Source: Hyaloraphidium curvatum (taxonomy: Eukaryota; Monoblepharomycota; Hyaloraphidiomycetes; Hyaloraphidiales; Hyaloraphidiaceae). From it: a stretch of 64,000 nt of DNA. The notes beneath the pieces are model-generated. The model ran no database searches and was not told where the DNA came from. It saw only the letters and a program-made list of their open reading frames with translations. Location of the stretch: contig JAIVFI010000001.1 of the NCBI GenBank assembly GCA_025558095.1, positions 758,501 through 822,500 on the forward strand, given 5' to 3'. Shown in pieces: positions 23,104 through 34,466 of this stretch. Every line of letters begins with the position of its first letter. The first letter of the stretch is position 1. The position numbers and the translations under genes were made by a program.

Positions 23104-23490
23104 CGCGGCGGCGGGAGAGAGAGGCAGTAGGGACGCGTGATCGGTTATGGGGCTTGGTTCTTCGTGCGGAGGCGTCCCCGCGCCGCGGCTCGGAGGCGGT
23201 CGGGCGCGATAGGCTTCCTCGCGTACGATGGCATTTTCTAGGCGCGATGGACGTCGCCTGCGGGGGTGCGGCGTCCTTCTTTGGGCCGGGTGCCACGGCT
23301 TGAAGTGCTTGACAGCGGTCCCCAAAGAGATCGAGGTCGCAGTTCCGAGCTCTTGGCGTCGTCGGGACCTGTTTCACGGCATCCAGCGTCGGCCTCGTTG
23401 GCGGTGGGCAGCTCCAGGTTCTCCCGCACAGCGCCTCCAAGGACGCCCGGGCCTTCAGTCCCAGTTCGTCCACCACAACAAGCCAACGCG
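23104..23490. promoter_or_regulatory. Divergent promoter, NAA20 / DNA polymerase X
   Basis: About 390 bases between divergent start codons. An open frame continues upstream of the polymerase ATG at 23491, but it has no family similarity that I recognise, so I treat it as leader sequence. Confidence 0.45.
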
Positions 23491-26215
23491 ATGTCCTCGC
23501 TGGACGACGATTTCGAGCGCGTCTTCCGCAGCGCCGTGGCCGAGTCGCAGCGCGGCACCGGTTCCCCGCCGGCTGCCGCGCCGGACACGCCCGCGGAACC
23601 CCCGGCGCCGCCATCCCCCGCGCGGCATCCTTCGCCAGCGCCGGCCCCGGCACCGCCCTCGCCGCCGCTCCCCGCCTCCTTCGGCCGTAGGGAGCCCGTG
23701 CGGTACGAGTCGACCGATTCGGACTCGACGGGCGAGGACGAGGGCAAGTTCCGGCCCGGCCGGCGCCCGGCGGTGCGCAGGCCTGCGACGCTGCCGGGGG
23801 AGAAGAAGAAGCGCAAGAAACTGGGGCTCGCGGACATCACGGCCGAGGACCTGAGGCTGGTACCGCTGCCGCCCGGGGGCGAGAATGTCGATTGGGGGGA
23901 GGATGCGAGCACGGGCGGGGACGACCCGGACGCAGGCGTCAGGCTGGGCAAGCGGGCGCGGATCCCGGCGCGGAAGATGAAGGCGGCCAAGGCCCTGGAC
24001 ACGGAATCCAGCAGCACGGAGGGCCTGTCGCCGAAAGCGAGGCGGAAACCCGCGCGCAAAAGGCCGGCGAAACCCGCCGCCGGGGCTCCGGAGACGAACT
24101 CTAGCGAGACGGGGGAGGAGGCACCGCGGGCACGCAGGCGGAAGAGGCGCGTGCCGCCGCAGCAGCCAGTGGACAGCGACTCCTCCGTCACGGGCGGCGA
24201 GGGTCCCCCGCGAGCGGCTAAGGTCCGGCGCCGCGACAGCGCCCCCGCGGCAACGCGCCGGCCCAAGGAGGCCAAGCAGCCCAAGCAGGCCAAGGCGCCC
24301 CGGCAGCCCCGCGGCCCCCGCCTCCCCAAGCTCCCGAAACCCCCCAAAGGCCCGCCGAAAAAGGTCGGGAACGACTCGTTCGTCGGCCGGCGCATATGCC
24401 TGCTCGCCGTCACTTCGGTGGAGCGCCAGGCCTTCTCGGTGCGCATCATCGAGGAGGGCGGCGAGCTCGTTGACCCTCCCGGGCCCGCGGACTACTACGT
24501 CGCAAAGTCGGAGGAGGCCTTCGCTGCGGCGCTGGCGAAGATGGGGGGATCGCTGCCGGAAGGCGCCAGGGCGGTCCGGTCGGGCTTCGTTCCAGCGTGT
24601 CTCAAGGCGACGGAGGTGGTAGATCCGGCGCCGTTCCTCCTCGGCGGTGCCGCGGGCGTTGGCGAGGAGGTCAAGACGGAGCCTGCTGCCGAGGGCGCAG
24701 AGGCACGAGCTGCGCAGGGCGTCGGCATCGACAACGCCGACACGCAGCCGGTCTCGTCGAGCCCGCCGCGGCCGGACCAGCCGTCGCAGGTCAACCAGAC
24801 GCACTACGTCCCAGGCACTGATTCCGAAGCCGAAGCCGAGGAATGGTACGGCGACGAGCCCGGACCGCAGCTGCATCCGCACCCCGCTGCTGACCCCGAC
24901 GACGGCGACGGGCCCGTTGACCTCTCGGCCCCCTTCCGCCCCGCTGGCCGCGCCCCGCGCAACCTCCCCACTCGCGTGCAAGAGAAGTTCCAGTGCATGC
25001 AGCCCAACCCGATCCGCGCCAAGGGTTCGAAGCCACCGTGCGTCAACGAGGACATCGTTCAGGAGCTCGAGGCCATACGGAAGCACCTCGACGCGGCGCC
25101 AAAGAAGGAGGCGGACAACTTCAGGGTCATCCAGTACCGGAAGGCAATCCAGTCCATCCGCCGGTACCCCAAGCGGATCACGTCGGTCGAGGAGGCCAAG
25201 AAGGTCTACCAGGTCGGCGAACGCATTGCCGAAAAGGTGGGCTCTTCCTGCACCCTTTGGTACATTCTAGCTCACCCGTGCATTCTTTTCTGCCCAGATT
25301 GGCGAGTTCCTGCGCACCGGCCGCACGCAGCGCCTCGCACATCTCGAGAACGACCCCGAGCAGCGCACGCTGGAGCTCTTCCGGTCCGTGCACGGGTGCG
25401 GCTCCGCGCAGGCATCGCAGTGGTACAACCAGGGGATGCGCACCCTGGATGATCTGCGCGCGCGGACGGACCTGACGCGGCAGCAGCGCATCGGGCTGGA
25501 GCTTTACGACGAGCTCAACACGCGGATCCCGCGCGCCGAGGTCGAAGCCATGATCGCGCTCGTGAACCAGGTGGCGGCGGGAGTGGACGTGCTCCTCGAG
25601 GTCCACGACCAGGGCTCGTACCGCCGCGGGGCCCCCGACTCGGGGGACGTAGACCTGCTCATCACGCATCCGAACGAGGCGAAGCGGATGGAGAGCTCGC
25701 ACGCGCTGGTGCGGCAGCTCGTCGCCGAGGGGATCGTGACGCACGAGCTGGCGTGGGGGGAGGGCAATGTCTTCATGGGCGTCGCGAAGCTGCCCGTTCC
25801 GGGGTCGATCCACCGCCGCATCGACCTGCTCTGCATTCCCTTCTCCGAGATCGGCGCCGCGCTGCTGCACTTCACCGGGAACGACATCTTCAACCGATCG
25901 CTGCGGCTGCTCGCCAAGAAGAAGGGCTACACGCTGTCGCAGCACGGTCTGCACGTGGCCAACAGGTTCACCAAGGATCCCGAGCTCAAGCGTGGCAAGC
26001 TCGTGGCGTCCGAGACGGAGGAGGCGATCTTCGCGGCGCTGGGGGTGCCGTGGCGCCCGCCACACGAGCGCAACGTGGGCGTCGAGTTCGAGGGCTGGGT
26101 CAACGGGGGCGCGAGCTCGGCGGGGCCCAGCTCGGATGTGCTGCCGGCATCCGACGCCGAGCCGGGGTGGGGAGCGCCTGATCTGCGCGCGGACGACGAG
26201 GTACACTCTGACTGA
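23491..26215 (+). CDS. X-family DNA polymerase (Pol lambda / Pol IV type) with BRCT-like region
   Basis: Gap-filling polymerase for base-excision repair and non-homologous end joining, 887 residues in two exons (23491-25236, 25298-26215). Residues about 1-290 are low-complexity, rich in Pro, Lys and acidic patches. A BRCT-like segment (SFVGRRICLLAVTSVERQAF..., residues about 296-375) follows, then another acidic linker. The 8-kDa and fingers domains begin near residue 520 (QYRKAIQSIRRYPKRITSVE, then VGERIAEKIGEFLRTG with a helix-hairpin-helix pattern). The nucleotide-binding GSYRRG lies near 688, the catalytic aspartates in GDVDLLI near 698 and 700, and the third aspartate in RRIDLL near 756. 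FTGNDIFNRSLR and a thumb with GVPWRPPHER close the protein. All catalytic residues are present. ATG 23491 was chosen because it opens the first plausible protein sequence. Confidence 0.93.
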
Positions 26216-26420
26216 ACATCTCTTGCCATGGTGCCGATTGGACGGAGCGTCTGTGCGGATGTTTTTCGGGCGAGTTTGCCCTGTATCTCTTCCTGTATCC
26301 CAGAAGTGGATGCAACTGGGGCTTGCACGTGGCTGATTGCCGGAGGACCTCTCAACTCTCACAACCTCCACCTTGCGGATTGCATCAGGCCGTCATTATC
26401 CCTTCCATCGTCCATTGGCA

Positions 26421-28052
26421 ATGAACAACTACGACACCTGGGCACGCCAGCTGTTCGAAGCCTCGTGCTGCGGCAGAGTCGACGCTGTGCGCTACATCCT
26501 CAGCCGCACGCAGCTGCTCGCGGCCACCGCACGGGATCGCGATGGCAACACGCCTCTGATCTGGGCGGCCTTCAACGGGCACGCCGATGTGGTGCGCGAG
26601 CTGCTGCCCCGCTGCGGTGACCCCAACTACTCTCCCAACGACGATGGCCAGACCGCCCTCATGAGCGCAGCCTGGAACGGCGACGAGGACGGCACCGCCG
26701 AATGCATCGACGCGCTCATCGACGACCAGCGTGTGGACATCAACCGGCGCAACCGCTTTGGGCGGAATGCTGCGTACTACGCGGTCGTGACGGGCCGCAA
26801 GGACATCGTCGGGAAGCTGCTTGCCTTGCCGGTCCCGGCCGACTTTTCCCTGGTGCCCGGTGCCGATGCAAATCTGGACCACATGCGGCGCATGCGCCTC
26901 GACCCCGGCACCGTCTCCTTCCTCGAGAGCCGCCTGGCCGAGCTCGGCAAGTCCGTCCACCCCGCCTGGTGGCGCGACACCGGCGACGCCGACCCCGCGA
27001 TCGACGCGTCTGCGGCTCTCCGCTTCGCATGCCTCGATCCGCTCCCTGATCTGGCCGAGGTCCAGCGCGCCATCGACAACGGCGCCGATCCCAACGGCCG
27101 CAGCATCCACGGCATCACGCCGCTCATGTGCGCCGCCTGGACGGGGCGCGCCGATGCCGTCAAACTTCTGCTCTCGATCTCCGGCATCGACGTCCTGGCG
27201 CGCGACAACCTCGGTCGCACGGCGTTCTACTACGCCATGGCAGCCAACTTGTCCATAACTGCGAAGATAATGGGCAAGCGGGCGCCCGAGCTCGTTGACA
27301 TCCCCGACTTCGCAAACCGCAAGCCCATCAATGCCAACATCGAAGAGATGGATCGGTGCCACATCAAGATTCCGGAGGAGGTCCGCAGAGAGATCAGCAA
27401 GAGCAAGAAACGCGCCGCCGAGGCAGGCGGAGAGCCTGCTCAGAAAAGGGTCGCGAGCGCGGACGCCCACCAAGCTGCTGCCGACAACGACGAGCTTGAA
27501 GCCGGCCCTTCCGAGCGGAGGGAGACCGATGACTCCCAGTCGGTCATTTCTGACGATCCCGCCGTCGACGCCGAGCTTGACCTTCCCCTGTCTCCACCTG
27601 CAACGGAGCCAGATGACCGTCTGGTCTCTCCCGCCGATCCGGTGCCCCAAGCTCCTCTTTTTCCACCCAACGACGAGCCCGACATCCCTCCCGTCCCTGT
27701 CAAGCCCGAGGCCGCCGATGAGCACCTCGCACCCCATCCGACATGGTCGCAGCACGACGAGCTCTCTCGGAGCCTCGCGACCGAGGCCCGCCTCCGCTCC
27801 GAAGCGGAGGAACTGGTCGGCCTCCTCACCAGCGCCGTTGCTCGCTTGAGCGACGAGAAGGAGGGCCTGCAGTGCCGCGTCGGAGAGCTTGACACCGCCA
27901 ACCAGGAGCTGAGCACCGCCAACGCCGAGCTGGTGACTGCGAACGCCGAGCTAGTGATGGCGAAAGCCGGTCTGGCTGCCGCCAACGCGCAGTTGACCAC
28001 CCGCGTGGCTGAGCTAAAGTCCCTGCTCAAAAGCATCGTCGACAGAGTTTAG
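26421..28052 (+). CDS. Ankyrin-repeat protein with C-terminal coiled coil
   Basis: Single-exon gene, 543 residues. At least four ankyrin-type units are visible: DGNTPLIWAAFNGHADVVRE, GQTALMSAAWNGDEDG, FGRNAAYYAVVTGRKDIVGK and GITPLMCAAWTGRADAVKLL, followed by LGRTAFYYAMAANLSI. A basic segment SKSKKRAAEAGGEPAQKR near residues 330-350 may be a nuclear signal. An acidic, proline-rich linker follows. The last 100 residues are a strong coiled coil with short near-repeats (TANAELVTANAELVMAKAGL), suggesting internal duplication of a seven-residue unit. The combination indicates a protein-interaction scaffold; no specific function is recognised. It lacks introns, unlike its neighbours, and ends near 28052 without a partner gene. 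Start chosen at the first ATG (26421). Confidence 0.78.
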   Translation: MNNYDTWARQLFEASCCGRVDAVRYILSRTQLLAATARDRDGNTPLIWAAFNGHADVVRELLPRCGDPNYSPNDDGQTALMSAAWNGDEDGTAECIDALIDDQRVDINRRNRFGRNAAYYAVVTGRKDIVGKLLALPVPADFSLVPGADANLDHMRRMRLDPGTVSFLESRLAELGKSVHPAWWRDTGDADPAIDASAALRFACLDPLPDLAEVQRAIDNGADPNGRSIHGITPLMCAAWTGRADAVKLLLSISGIDVLARDNLGRTAFYYAMAANLSITAKIMGKRAPELVDIPDFANRKPINANIEEMDRCHIKIPEEVRREISKSKKRAAEAGGEPAQKRVASADAHQAAADNDELEAGPSERRETDDSQSVISDDPAVDAELDLPLSPPATEPDDRLVSPADPVPQAPLFPPNDEPDIPPVPVKPEAADEHLAPHPTWSQHDELSRSLATEARLRSEAEELVGLLTSAVARLSDEKEGLQCRVGELDTANQELSTANAELVTANAELVMAKAGLAAANAQLTTRVAELKSLLKSIVDRV

Positions 28053-28296
28053 TTTCGTGCTCCTTGGAGAACGTTTAGGTCGGTCACCCGCGGCAACCAC
28101 CAATAGCTGTGCTGTAGGGAATGCAACGTCTTGCGCTATACCATTGTGATTCCAACTCCTTACGGCGCCAAGTCCTTGCTGCTCAAGTTGCTGCTCATGG
28201 ACGGCGCACGCTCCCTTTCCTCAACGCGGTGTATTCGGAGGTTTTGGCAGGGGGCGGAGTTCCCCGTTCGTGTAACTCTTTGGAGTTCCAAAGCAA

Positions 28297-29963
28297 ATGC
28301 GAGCCCGCCTGGGCTCCGTTCCTCTCCTATGCTTCATTTTAGTCGCATTTCGCCTCGTTTGCGCGGACCAACGTGGGCAGCGTGAGGGCCGCGCGGCAGA
28401 AGCCGGTCCAGGCACCGCGACCTTGGCACGCTTCGAGATTCCAGGTGCGGGCTCGTGACCAGCTCATTCCACACCTTTTCGAATCATCCATGATGCGCAG
28501 AACTGTCCGTCGCTGAGCTCCACGCCGTCGAAGATGCCGATCGTGGGCGGACCATCGCGGCGACTAACTCCGCCGAATCTGAACTGCAATTCCCAGGCGC
28601 CCTGACCTCCTTCCGGGCCAAAGGCTCCTGCTTTGCCGATGCTGTGGAACGAATCTCGCAGGGCTGTCGTTCGCTCGAGGCGGACGACGCGTCCAAGATC
28701 CGGCTCGCAGTCCAGCTCGCCCTCTGCGAGCTCTCGCACTCGCACGTCGCGGCACCGCAGGAATGCCGGCCTGAGGAGCTGGACAGGGACGCGGGGAGGT
28801 GCATCGCACAGCTGGGAAGGAGCCCGCAGTCATGGACGTCGTATTCGACAAGCCTCAAGGACGTGGTCCGACTCTGCTTCGCCTCGCAGTTCTCGGTGCA
28901 GCGCAAGCACCTCGAGGCGCTGCGTAGCAACCTGACGGTGCTGCATCTGAAGACGGCCAACCTGCTCATCGACCATCATGAGGCCAACCTCAAGCAGTGG
29001 AAGCTCGCGCACCTGGCCGGGGAGCGCGTGGAGAGGTCGCTGGGGACGATCGAGAACAAGCAGTCTGCGGTGCTCGGGGTCGCGCAGCGCCTCGTGGACG
29101 AGGCCCGAAGCATGCAGGAGACCATACAGAACGGATTCCGGGAGACCGGCGAGGCCATCGCCGGGACCCGCAAGGGGATCGGCGAGATCCGGGGCGACGT
29201 GGCCGGCCTCCATTCCCTCGCCCAGCGCGCCGTCAAGACGGGGATCGCCAAGGCGGACCAGATGTCGGACGCGCTGGACCGCCTGCAGAAGCTGCAGGAG
29301 GCCCGGTTCACGGCGCTCTCGGTGCAGCAGGACGTGGTCCTGGCCAGATGGTCCGAGGGGCTCGCCAGGGCGCACGAGGACCTCGAGAGCCTGCTCGTCT
29401 CGGCCAAGCAGGCCACCAGCGACCGCCGCGAGCTGCTCGACGGCATTGCAGCCCTCGGCGCCGCGGTTGAGATGCTCGCACGCGGCTCGTTCCGGCCCCA
29501 TCTCCTGTTACGAGAGACGGCGGCGTACTGCGCCGCGCTAGCGGCCTCGTGGCTCGTCTCCCTGTTTTCCAGCCGCGGCGGCCGCGTCCGCATGGCCTGC
29601 ATCGCCGCCGTGCCGGTCCCGTCCGTCGCGGGCTTCCTCGCCGGGCGGCACGGCTTCTCGGCGCAGCACGCGTCCGCCGCGGCGGCGGCGATCGCGCTGG
29701 CAGCGATCGTGGCGCTGGTCTACAGCGGCCTGCGGTGGGATTCCCTGCGGGCAGAGGAGGAGGAGCAGAAGCGACGGAGGGAGGAGGCGTTCCAGTCGGC
29801 CGTGATCCGGTGGCAGCTCGAGCAGCCGAAAGCACCCGAGGCCAGTACCAGGAGGGACGCCGACGCCGAATCCGAGCCCGCGACTCCGGTCAGGGCGTCG
29901 AGGCGCACGACGCCGGCCAAGAAAAAGGCGCCGCGGGACGCGGCAAGGGGAGACGAAGAGTAG
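28297..29963 (+). CDS. KAR5 / GEX1 / Brambleberry-type nuclear fusion protein
   Basis: Probable karyogamy protein, 515 residues, two exons (28297-28381 and 28501-29963; 119-nt intron). Exon 1 encodes a signal peptide, MRARLGSVPLLCFILVAFRL followed by VCA. The lumenal Cys-rich domain (residues about 50-135) shows the family pattern: KGSCFADAVERISQGCRSLE, then KIRLAVQLALCELSHS and ECRPEELDRDAGRC. Long helical segments follow (VERSLGTIENKQSAVLGVAQ), then hydrophobic segments near 370-388, 392-410 and 425-443 and a basic tail. This layout (signal peptide, cysteines, coiled coil, C-terminal membrane hairpins) is that of Kar5, Tht1 and plant GEX1, which act at the nuclear envelope when gamete nuclei fuse. 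The first exon was located by splice phase and signal-peptide character. The function is inferred from the family. Confidence 0.8.
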
Positions 29964-30264
29964 CAAAACCTCGAATTGCGGGTATCCAGCCTACAATCTA
30001 TCGTGCCGGGGATGATGTCAGTCGTCAAAGTCTTGTCCACAAGATGTCTCTCTCTCAAAATCTAGTCCAGTGTCTGCGTCTTCAGGCCGCGCTGATGGAC
30101 ATGGAACGCCGCTGCATCGCCTGCCAGAAGCGCAGGTGGATGCCCGTCGGCGGCGACCAGATGGCCTTTTCCAGATTCGCCTGCACCTGCTGAGTATCGC
30201 GCCAGTCGAGGCTGGGAGGAACGCGTGCAATTAGCGGGGTCGGCACCGATCCCGAAGCGCGAAC
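29964..30264. other. Convergent 3' intergenic region
   Basis: About 300 bases between the stop of the KAR5-like gene and the stop of the oxysterol-binding gene on the other strand. It should contain both polyadenylation regions. No gene is seen. Confidence 0.5.
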
Positions 30265-31619
30265 TCACTGCTTCACGGCGTGGAAAGCGTGGTACGGTCC
30301 GCCCTCCCGGGAAAAGAACCTCGGCACCCACTCCACCCCGTCCGCCTGCCTCGTCCTCAGGTTGTTCCTCTGCGCGTCCTCGATGTGCGACTTCTCATCC
30401 GTCGCCGCGTCCATCCGCCCCGCGAGGATGGCCTCGGTGACCTTGCCCCACAGCCTGCGCGACTCGAACTCGTCCTGCTCCGCGGGGGGCAGGACGATCT
30501 TGGGGTGCACGTGGGCGGTGGCGGCGTCGAACCAGACGATGGGGGAGGACTTCTTGGCGGCGGGGGTGAGGGTGATCTGGTTGGACCACTTGCCGCCGAT
30601 GGTGTACAAGACCTCGCCCGACGAGGCGCGCTTGACCTTGCCCTTGAGCCCGTTGTACGTGCCGCTGAAAAATCCCTGTGAAGCAAGGCCACCCGCTCAG
30701 CAAGGATTCGCGTTCCCCGCTAACGGCACACCTCCCCACCTTGACCGTGAACTCGACCTCCGCCACCAGGTCCGTCTTGGCGCACCGGATCACCACCTGG
30801 TCGCCCAGCTCCAGGTACATGGTCCCGAACAGGATCCCCCTCGCGTACACGTTGGGCATCGAGATCTCGTACTCCTCCCCGTCCCATTTGCCTGGGAAGC
30901 TGATGGTGCTCCCGCCCTGCATGATGGTCGCCGCCGAGTTGCCCAGGAATTTGGAGCGGGGGGACAGCTCGCCCTGGATCTGGATGTGGTTCGCCGGCTG
31001 TGCAGCATGGGGCGGGTGAGCAAATGGGCGCGAATGTCCTGCACCGTTACCCACTTGAGCGTAGTAGAAGGAGGACATCGGGGGATGGTGCGAAGTCTGC
31101 TCGGCGACGTAGTACCCCTGCGTTCCGTCATCCAGGTCCCATCGGCACCGGAAAATCTCGCCGAGCACCGGGTTGTAGGGTTTCCGGACGCCTGTGGGGC
31201 CGGACCGCGGTCAGCCGCGGCGTTCGCCACCTCGGTGGCCAGGCGCCCCACGCACCCTTGGGCTTGATGTGCCACCCCGCGAGGAAATACCTCACGACGC
31301 CCAAGAACCGCGACACGGGATCCCTCGCCTCGACCGCGAGCTGCAGCAGGTCCGGGTGCGCGAAAAAGTCCGTGATCCGCTCCAGCATGGACCGCGGCTC
31401 GAGGACAAAGGTCGGCAGCGTGACGCGGTGCAGGTCCATGCCCTTGCTGAGCTGCCTGATGACGCCCATGAGGATGGAGCCCTGCTCGGCGTCCAGGACC
31501 TCCTTGTCCTCGACGTCGGCCAGGTCCTCGGCGGACGAGGAGCCGAGCTTCTTCCCGTTGAGCACCGACCCGTGGCCGGGCTTCTTGGTCTTGTGCGGCG
31601 GCACCACGATGCCCTCCAT
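30265..31619 (-). CDS. Oxysterol-binding protein-related lipid transfer protein (Osh/KES1 type)
   Basis: Short ORP containing only the sterol/PI4P exchange domain, 389 residues. Exons: 31619-31256, 31191-31055, 30997-30740, 30675-30265; introns are 57-64 nt. The family signature EQTSHHPP lies near residues 151-158 in exon 2, preceded by KPYNPVLGEIFRCRW. Upstream is the lid and core start, SILMGVIRQLSKGMDLHRVT and LPTFVLEPRSMLERITDFF. Exon 3 reads FLGNSAATIMQGGSTISFPG; exon 4 begins GFFSGTYNGLKGKVKR and ends with the usual E-x-x-QR helix DAQRNNLRTRQADGVEWVPR. No PH domain or FFAT motif is seen. It is therefore like yeast Kes1/Osh4, which exchanges sterol for PI4P between ER and Golgi. Confidence 0.94.
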
Positions 31620-31995
31620 CGTTTCCAACGTCCAATAGCCCGTGTGCCTAGCGGTCGGTCGCCATACGGCCGGTGGCGGAGAGCGCTGAGGTGTCCCCCC
31701 GGCGGCGTGCGGGCCCCGAACGGTGCGGGCCCGGCACGCGCGCGGGCGAATGCGGTGCCGGCGAGACGCGTGCGGCGCTCTGGACGCGCCGGACGGGTCG
31801 CGCTGGGGTCTGGCCAGGGACCTGAAAGGCGTGCAAGGCACGAGTCGGCCTGTCGGGGCTGATTTCCGCCTGCCGCCATCACGCTTGCCACATCAGCTTT
31901 TTATCGGCACCGGACTCGCACGGCCATCGCAGCGACATGAGAATGAATGCAGAATACCAATCCAGCCTACATGCCTACAGTTCCTCCTCCGCGGG
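31620..31995. other. Intergenic region between CYC8 3' end and oxysterol-binding gene
   Basis: About 375 bases between two leftward genes; promoter of the oxysterol-binding gene and 3' end of CYC8. No gene, repeat or RNA seen. Confidence 0.5.
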
Positions 31996-34466
31996 TCACG
32001 CCTCGCTCTTGACCCTCTTGCTCTCGGGCCCCTCCTCGCCCCCCTCCTCGGGGGCGTCGTAGTCCGTCTCGTCCAGCCCCCTCTTCATCGGCGTGGCCGC
32101 GGGCGGCGCCGACGGCGGGGTGGAGGGCGCGGGCGCCGAGGGCGGCGTCGACGGCGCGGGAGCCGAGGGCGGCGTGACCGGCCTCGCGGGCTCCGAGGGC
32201 GGCGTCGCCGGCCTCTCCGCCGCGGGCGCGGGCACGGGCACCGTCGGGCTCGCCGGCTTCTCCCCCGCCGCTTCGTGGGGCGACCCCGCCCCGGACTCGG
32301 CCCTCGCCTTGGCCTGCTGCTCCTCCCGCTCCCGCTCCTCCGTGACCACCTGCAGCGCGCTCGCCAGCGCGTTCAGGCCGGAATGGTCCGCCGGCGGCCG
32401 CGCGTAGTAGTCCCCCGGCGCGGGCGACGCACGGCCCTGGTCGCCGGGCATCGGGCTGCGGTCGCGGTAGTCGTACCCGCCCGGGGCGCCGGGGCCGGGG
32501 TACGGAGCGGCGCCGCCGTACGGCCCACCGTAACCAGCGGGGCCGCCGGGGTAGCCTCCCGGGCCGGGGGGCATGCCGGGGCGCGCGCCGGGGTACATGC
32601 CCGGGGGCGGGGGGCCGCCGGGCCGGCGATCGGGCTGCGGAGATGCGCGGCCGGGGGGCGGCCCGCCGGGCATGCCGCCGGGGGTGAGCGAGGCCACGCG
32701 GCCGTGCGGGCCGGGCTGCCCGGGTGCGGGGGGCCACCCGCCGCCCATCGGCCCGGGCGGAGCGTCGGGCCGCGGGCCGCCGGGCTGCATGCGCGGGTCG
32801 TCGAAGGGCTTCGGGGGGGCGCCGAACCCTCGCGCGGCGTCCATGGGGCCGGGGGCGCCGTTGGGCTTGGGCGGGCCGGGCGGGGCCCCGGGGCGGCCGT
32901 ATCCCGGGGGCGGGCCCTGCTGCAGCTGCGGGGGCAGGCCCTGCGGCGGAGGCCCGCCGGCGCCGCCGCCACCATACTGGTAGAAATGGCCGACGCCGTT
33001 GGGCGCGGGCGGGCCCTGGTACGCCGCCGAGGCCGCGCCAATCTCCTGCGGGCCCGAGTGCGGCGGCAGGGGCGCCGGCGCTCCGCCGTTGGCGCCGTTG
33101 GCGCCGCCCTGCTGCTGCGCGCGCAGCATCTGCAGGCGCTGCTTGATGTGCGGGTTGTTGGGGTCCAGCTCCAGCGCGCGCTGGTAGGCGTCCATGGCGT
33201 CGTTGATCTGGTTGTTGCAGGATCTGTTTCGCGGTGCGCGGACAGCGTGTCAGGACGGTTCGACCCGGCCGCCGCCCGCCACTCACTCGTAGAGGGTGCC
33301 CAGGTCGTACCACAGCTCGCTGATGTACGGGTTGATCCTGATGGCGCGCGTGTAGGCGTCCAGGGCGTCCCGGTACTGGTTGATCTGGAAGTAGAGCACG
33401 CCGATGGAGCACCAAAAGGTCGGGTTGTTGCTGTCCCTGTAGACGGCCTGCTGGTACGCGTCGTAGGCCTCGTTGTACTTTTGCTGCGCCATGTTGCACC
33501 GGCCCAGGAGGTACCACGTCTGCGCGTCGTTGGGGTCGGCCTCGAGGGAGCGGCGGAGGTAGCTGATGGCCTCGTCCTGGTTCTGGAAGCCGGGGTTCTG
33601 CTGGTGGTACAGCCAGCCGAGCTGCTGCAGCACCTTGGCGTGGTTGGGGTTCTGCGCCAGCACGCGCTCGTAGGCCTGCCTGGCGGGGCCGAACTCCTTC
33701 TGCTGCTCGTACACGTGGCCGATCTGGAACCAGATGTCCATCTCGGTGAGGGGCTTGGGCGGGTTGGGGAGGATGTACCGGAAGCACTGGAGGGGGTGAG
33801 GGGGATGAGCGGTGCAAACGCAGGCGCGACAACATGTCGAGGCTACCGAAAGGGAGAGCTCGAACTTGCCCTGCTGCTTGTAGATGATGCCGAGCCGGAA
33901 GTAGATCTCGTTGGCCTTTTCGAACTTTGGCTCCATCCGGATGACGGCCGAGAAGGCCTCCTCTGCGTGCTCGTAGCTCCCGTAGCGGTCGTACAGGATG
34001 CCGATGCCGTACCACAGCTTGGGCTCCTTGGGGTTGGGCAGGTGGTACAGGGCCTGCTGGTACGCGGCGTAGGCGCGCTGCAGGTCGTCCATCATCAGGA
34101 ACGCGTGCCCAAGGGCGCCCCAGATCTCGCCGTTGGTCTGGTCGATTGCGAGGATGCGGTGGAAGAACTCGATGGCCTTGGGGTACTGCTCGCGGGCGCG
34201 GTAGAGGGCGGCGATCTGGGTGAGGGCGGGGACCGAGTAGGGGTTGTGGCGCAGGGCGGCCTCGTAGGCGGCCATGGCGCGGTCGACGTCGTTGAAAGAC
34301 TCGGAGAGCGTGCCTGGCATGGGCGGGGCGTGTCGGGGTGAGTTTAGGCTGCGGGTGGTTTTTGGAGGGACGCACCGATGTGCAGCCAGGTCTGCTCGTT
34401 CATCGACGTGAGCCTGCCTGTCAGCGACGTGCCAGCCATGGAGGCCTGCACGGCGGCCGACGCCAT
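31996..34466 (-). CDS. CYC8/SSN6-type TPR general co-repressor
   Basis: Partner of Tup1 in global transcriptional repression; 761 residues. Exons: 34466-34376, 34313-33847, 33786-33287, 33223-31996. The first 370 residues form about ten TPR motifs, highly conserved with yeast Cyc8: AMAAYEAALRHNPYSVPALT, GEIWGALGHAFLMMDDLQRA, KLWYGIGILYDRYGSYEHAE, DIWFQIGHVYEQQKEF, TWYLLGRCNMAQQKYNEAYD, and SELWYDLGTLYESCNNQIND across intron 3. The rest is a Pro/Gly-rich low-complexity tail (residues about 390-740) ending in acidic and basic residues (ESKRVKSEA). ATG 34466 gives MASAAVQASMAGTS. The frame stays open further upstream without an in-frame ATG that I can support, so the start is the least certain part. 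A long open frame on the opposite strand is a GC-rich shadow. Confidence 0.93.

Noticed and set aside
23266-23490. N-terminal extension of the DNA polymerase from an upstream in-frame start
   Set aside because: The extra residues lack family similarity, the upstream opening is not a clear ATG, and ATG 23491 directly precedes plausible sequence.
31723-34341. Very long open frame (about 870 codons) on the + strand
   Set aside because: It is antisense to CYC8, has biased Arg/Gly/Val composition and no recognisable domain; GC-rich third positions produce such shadows.
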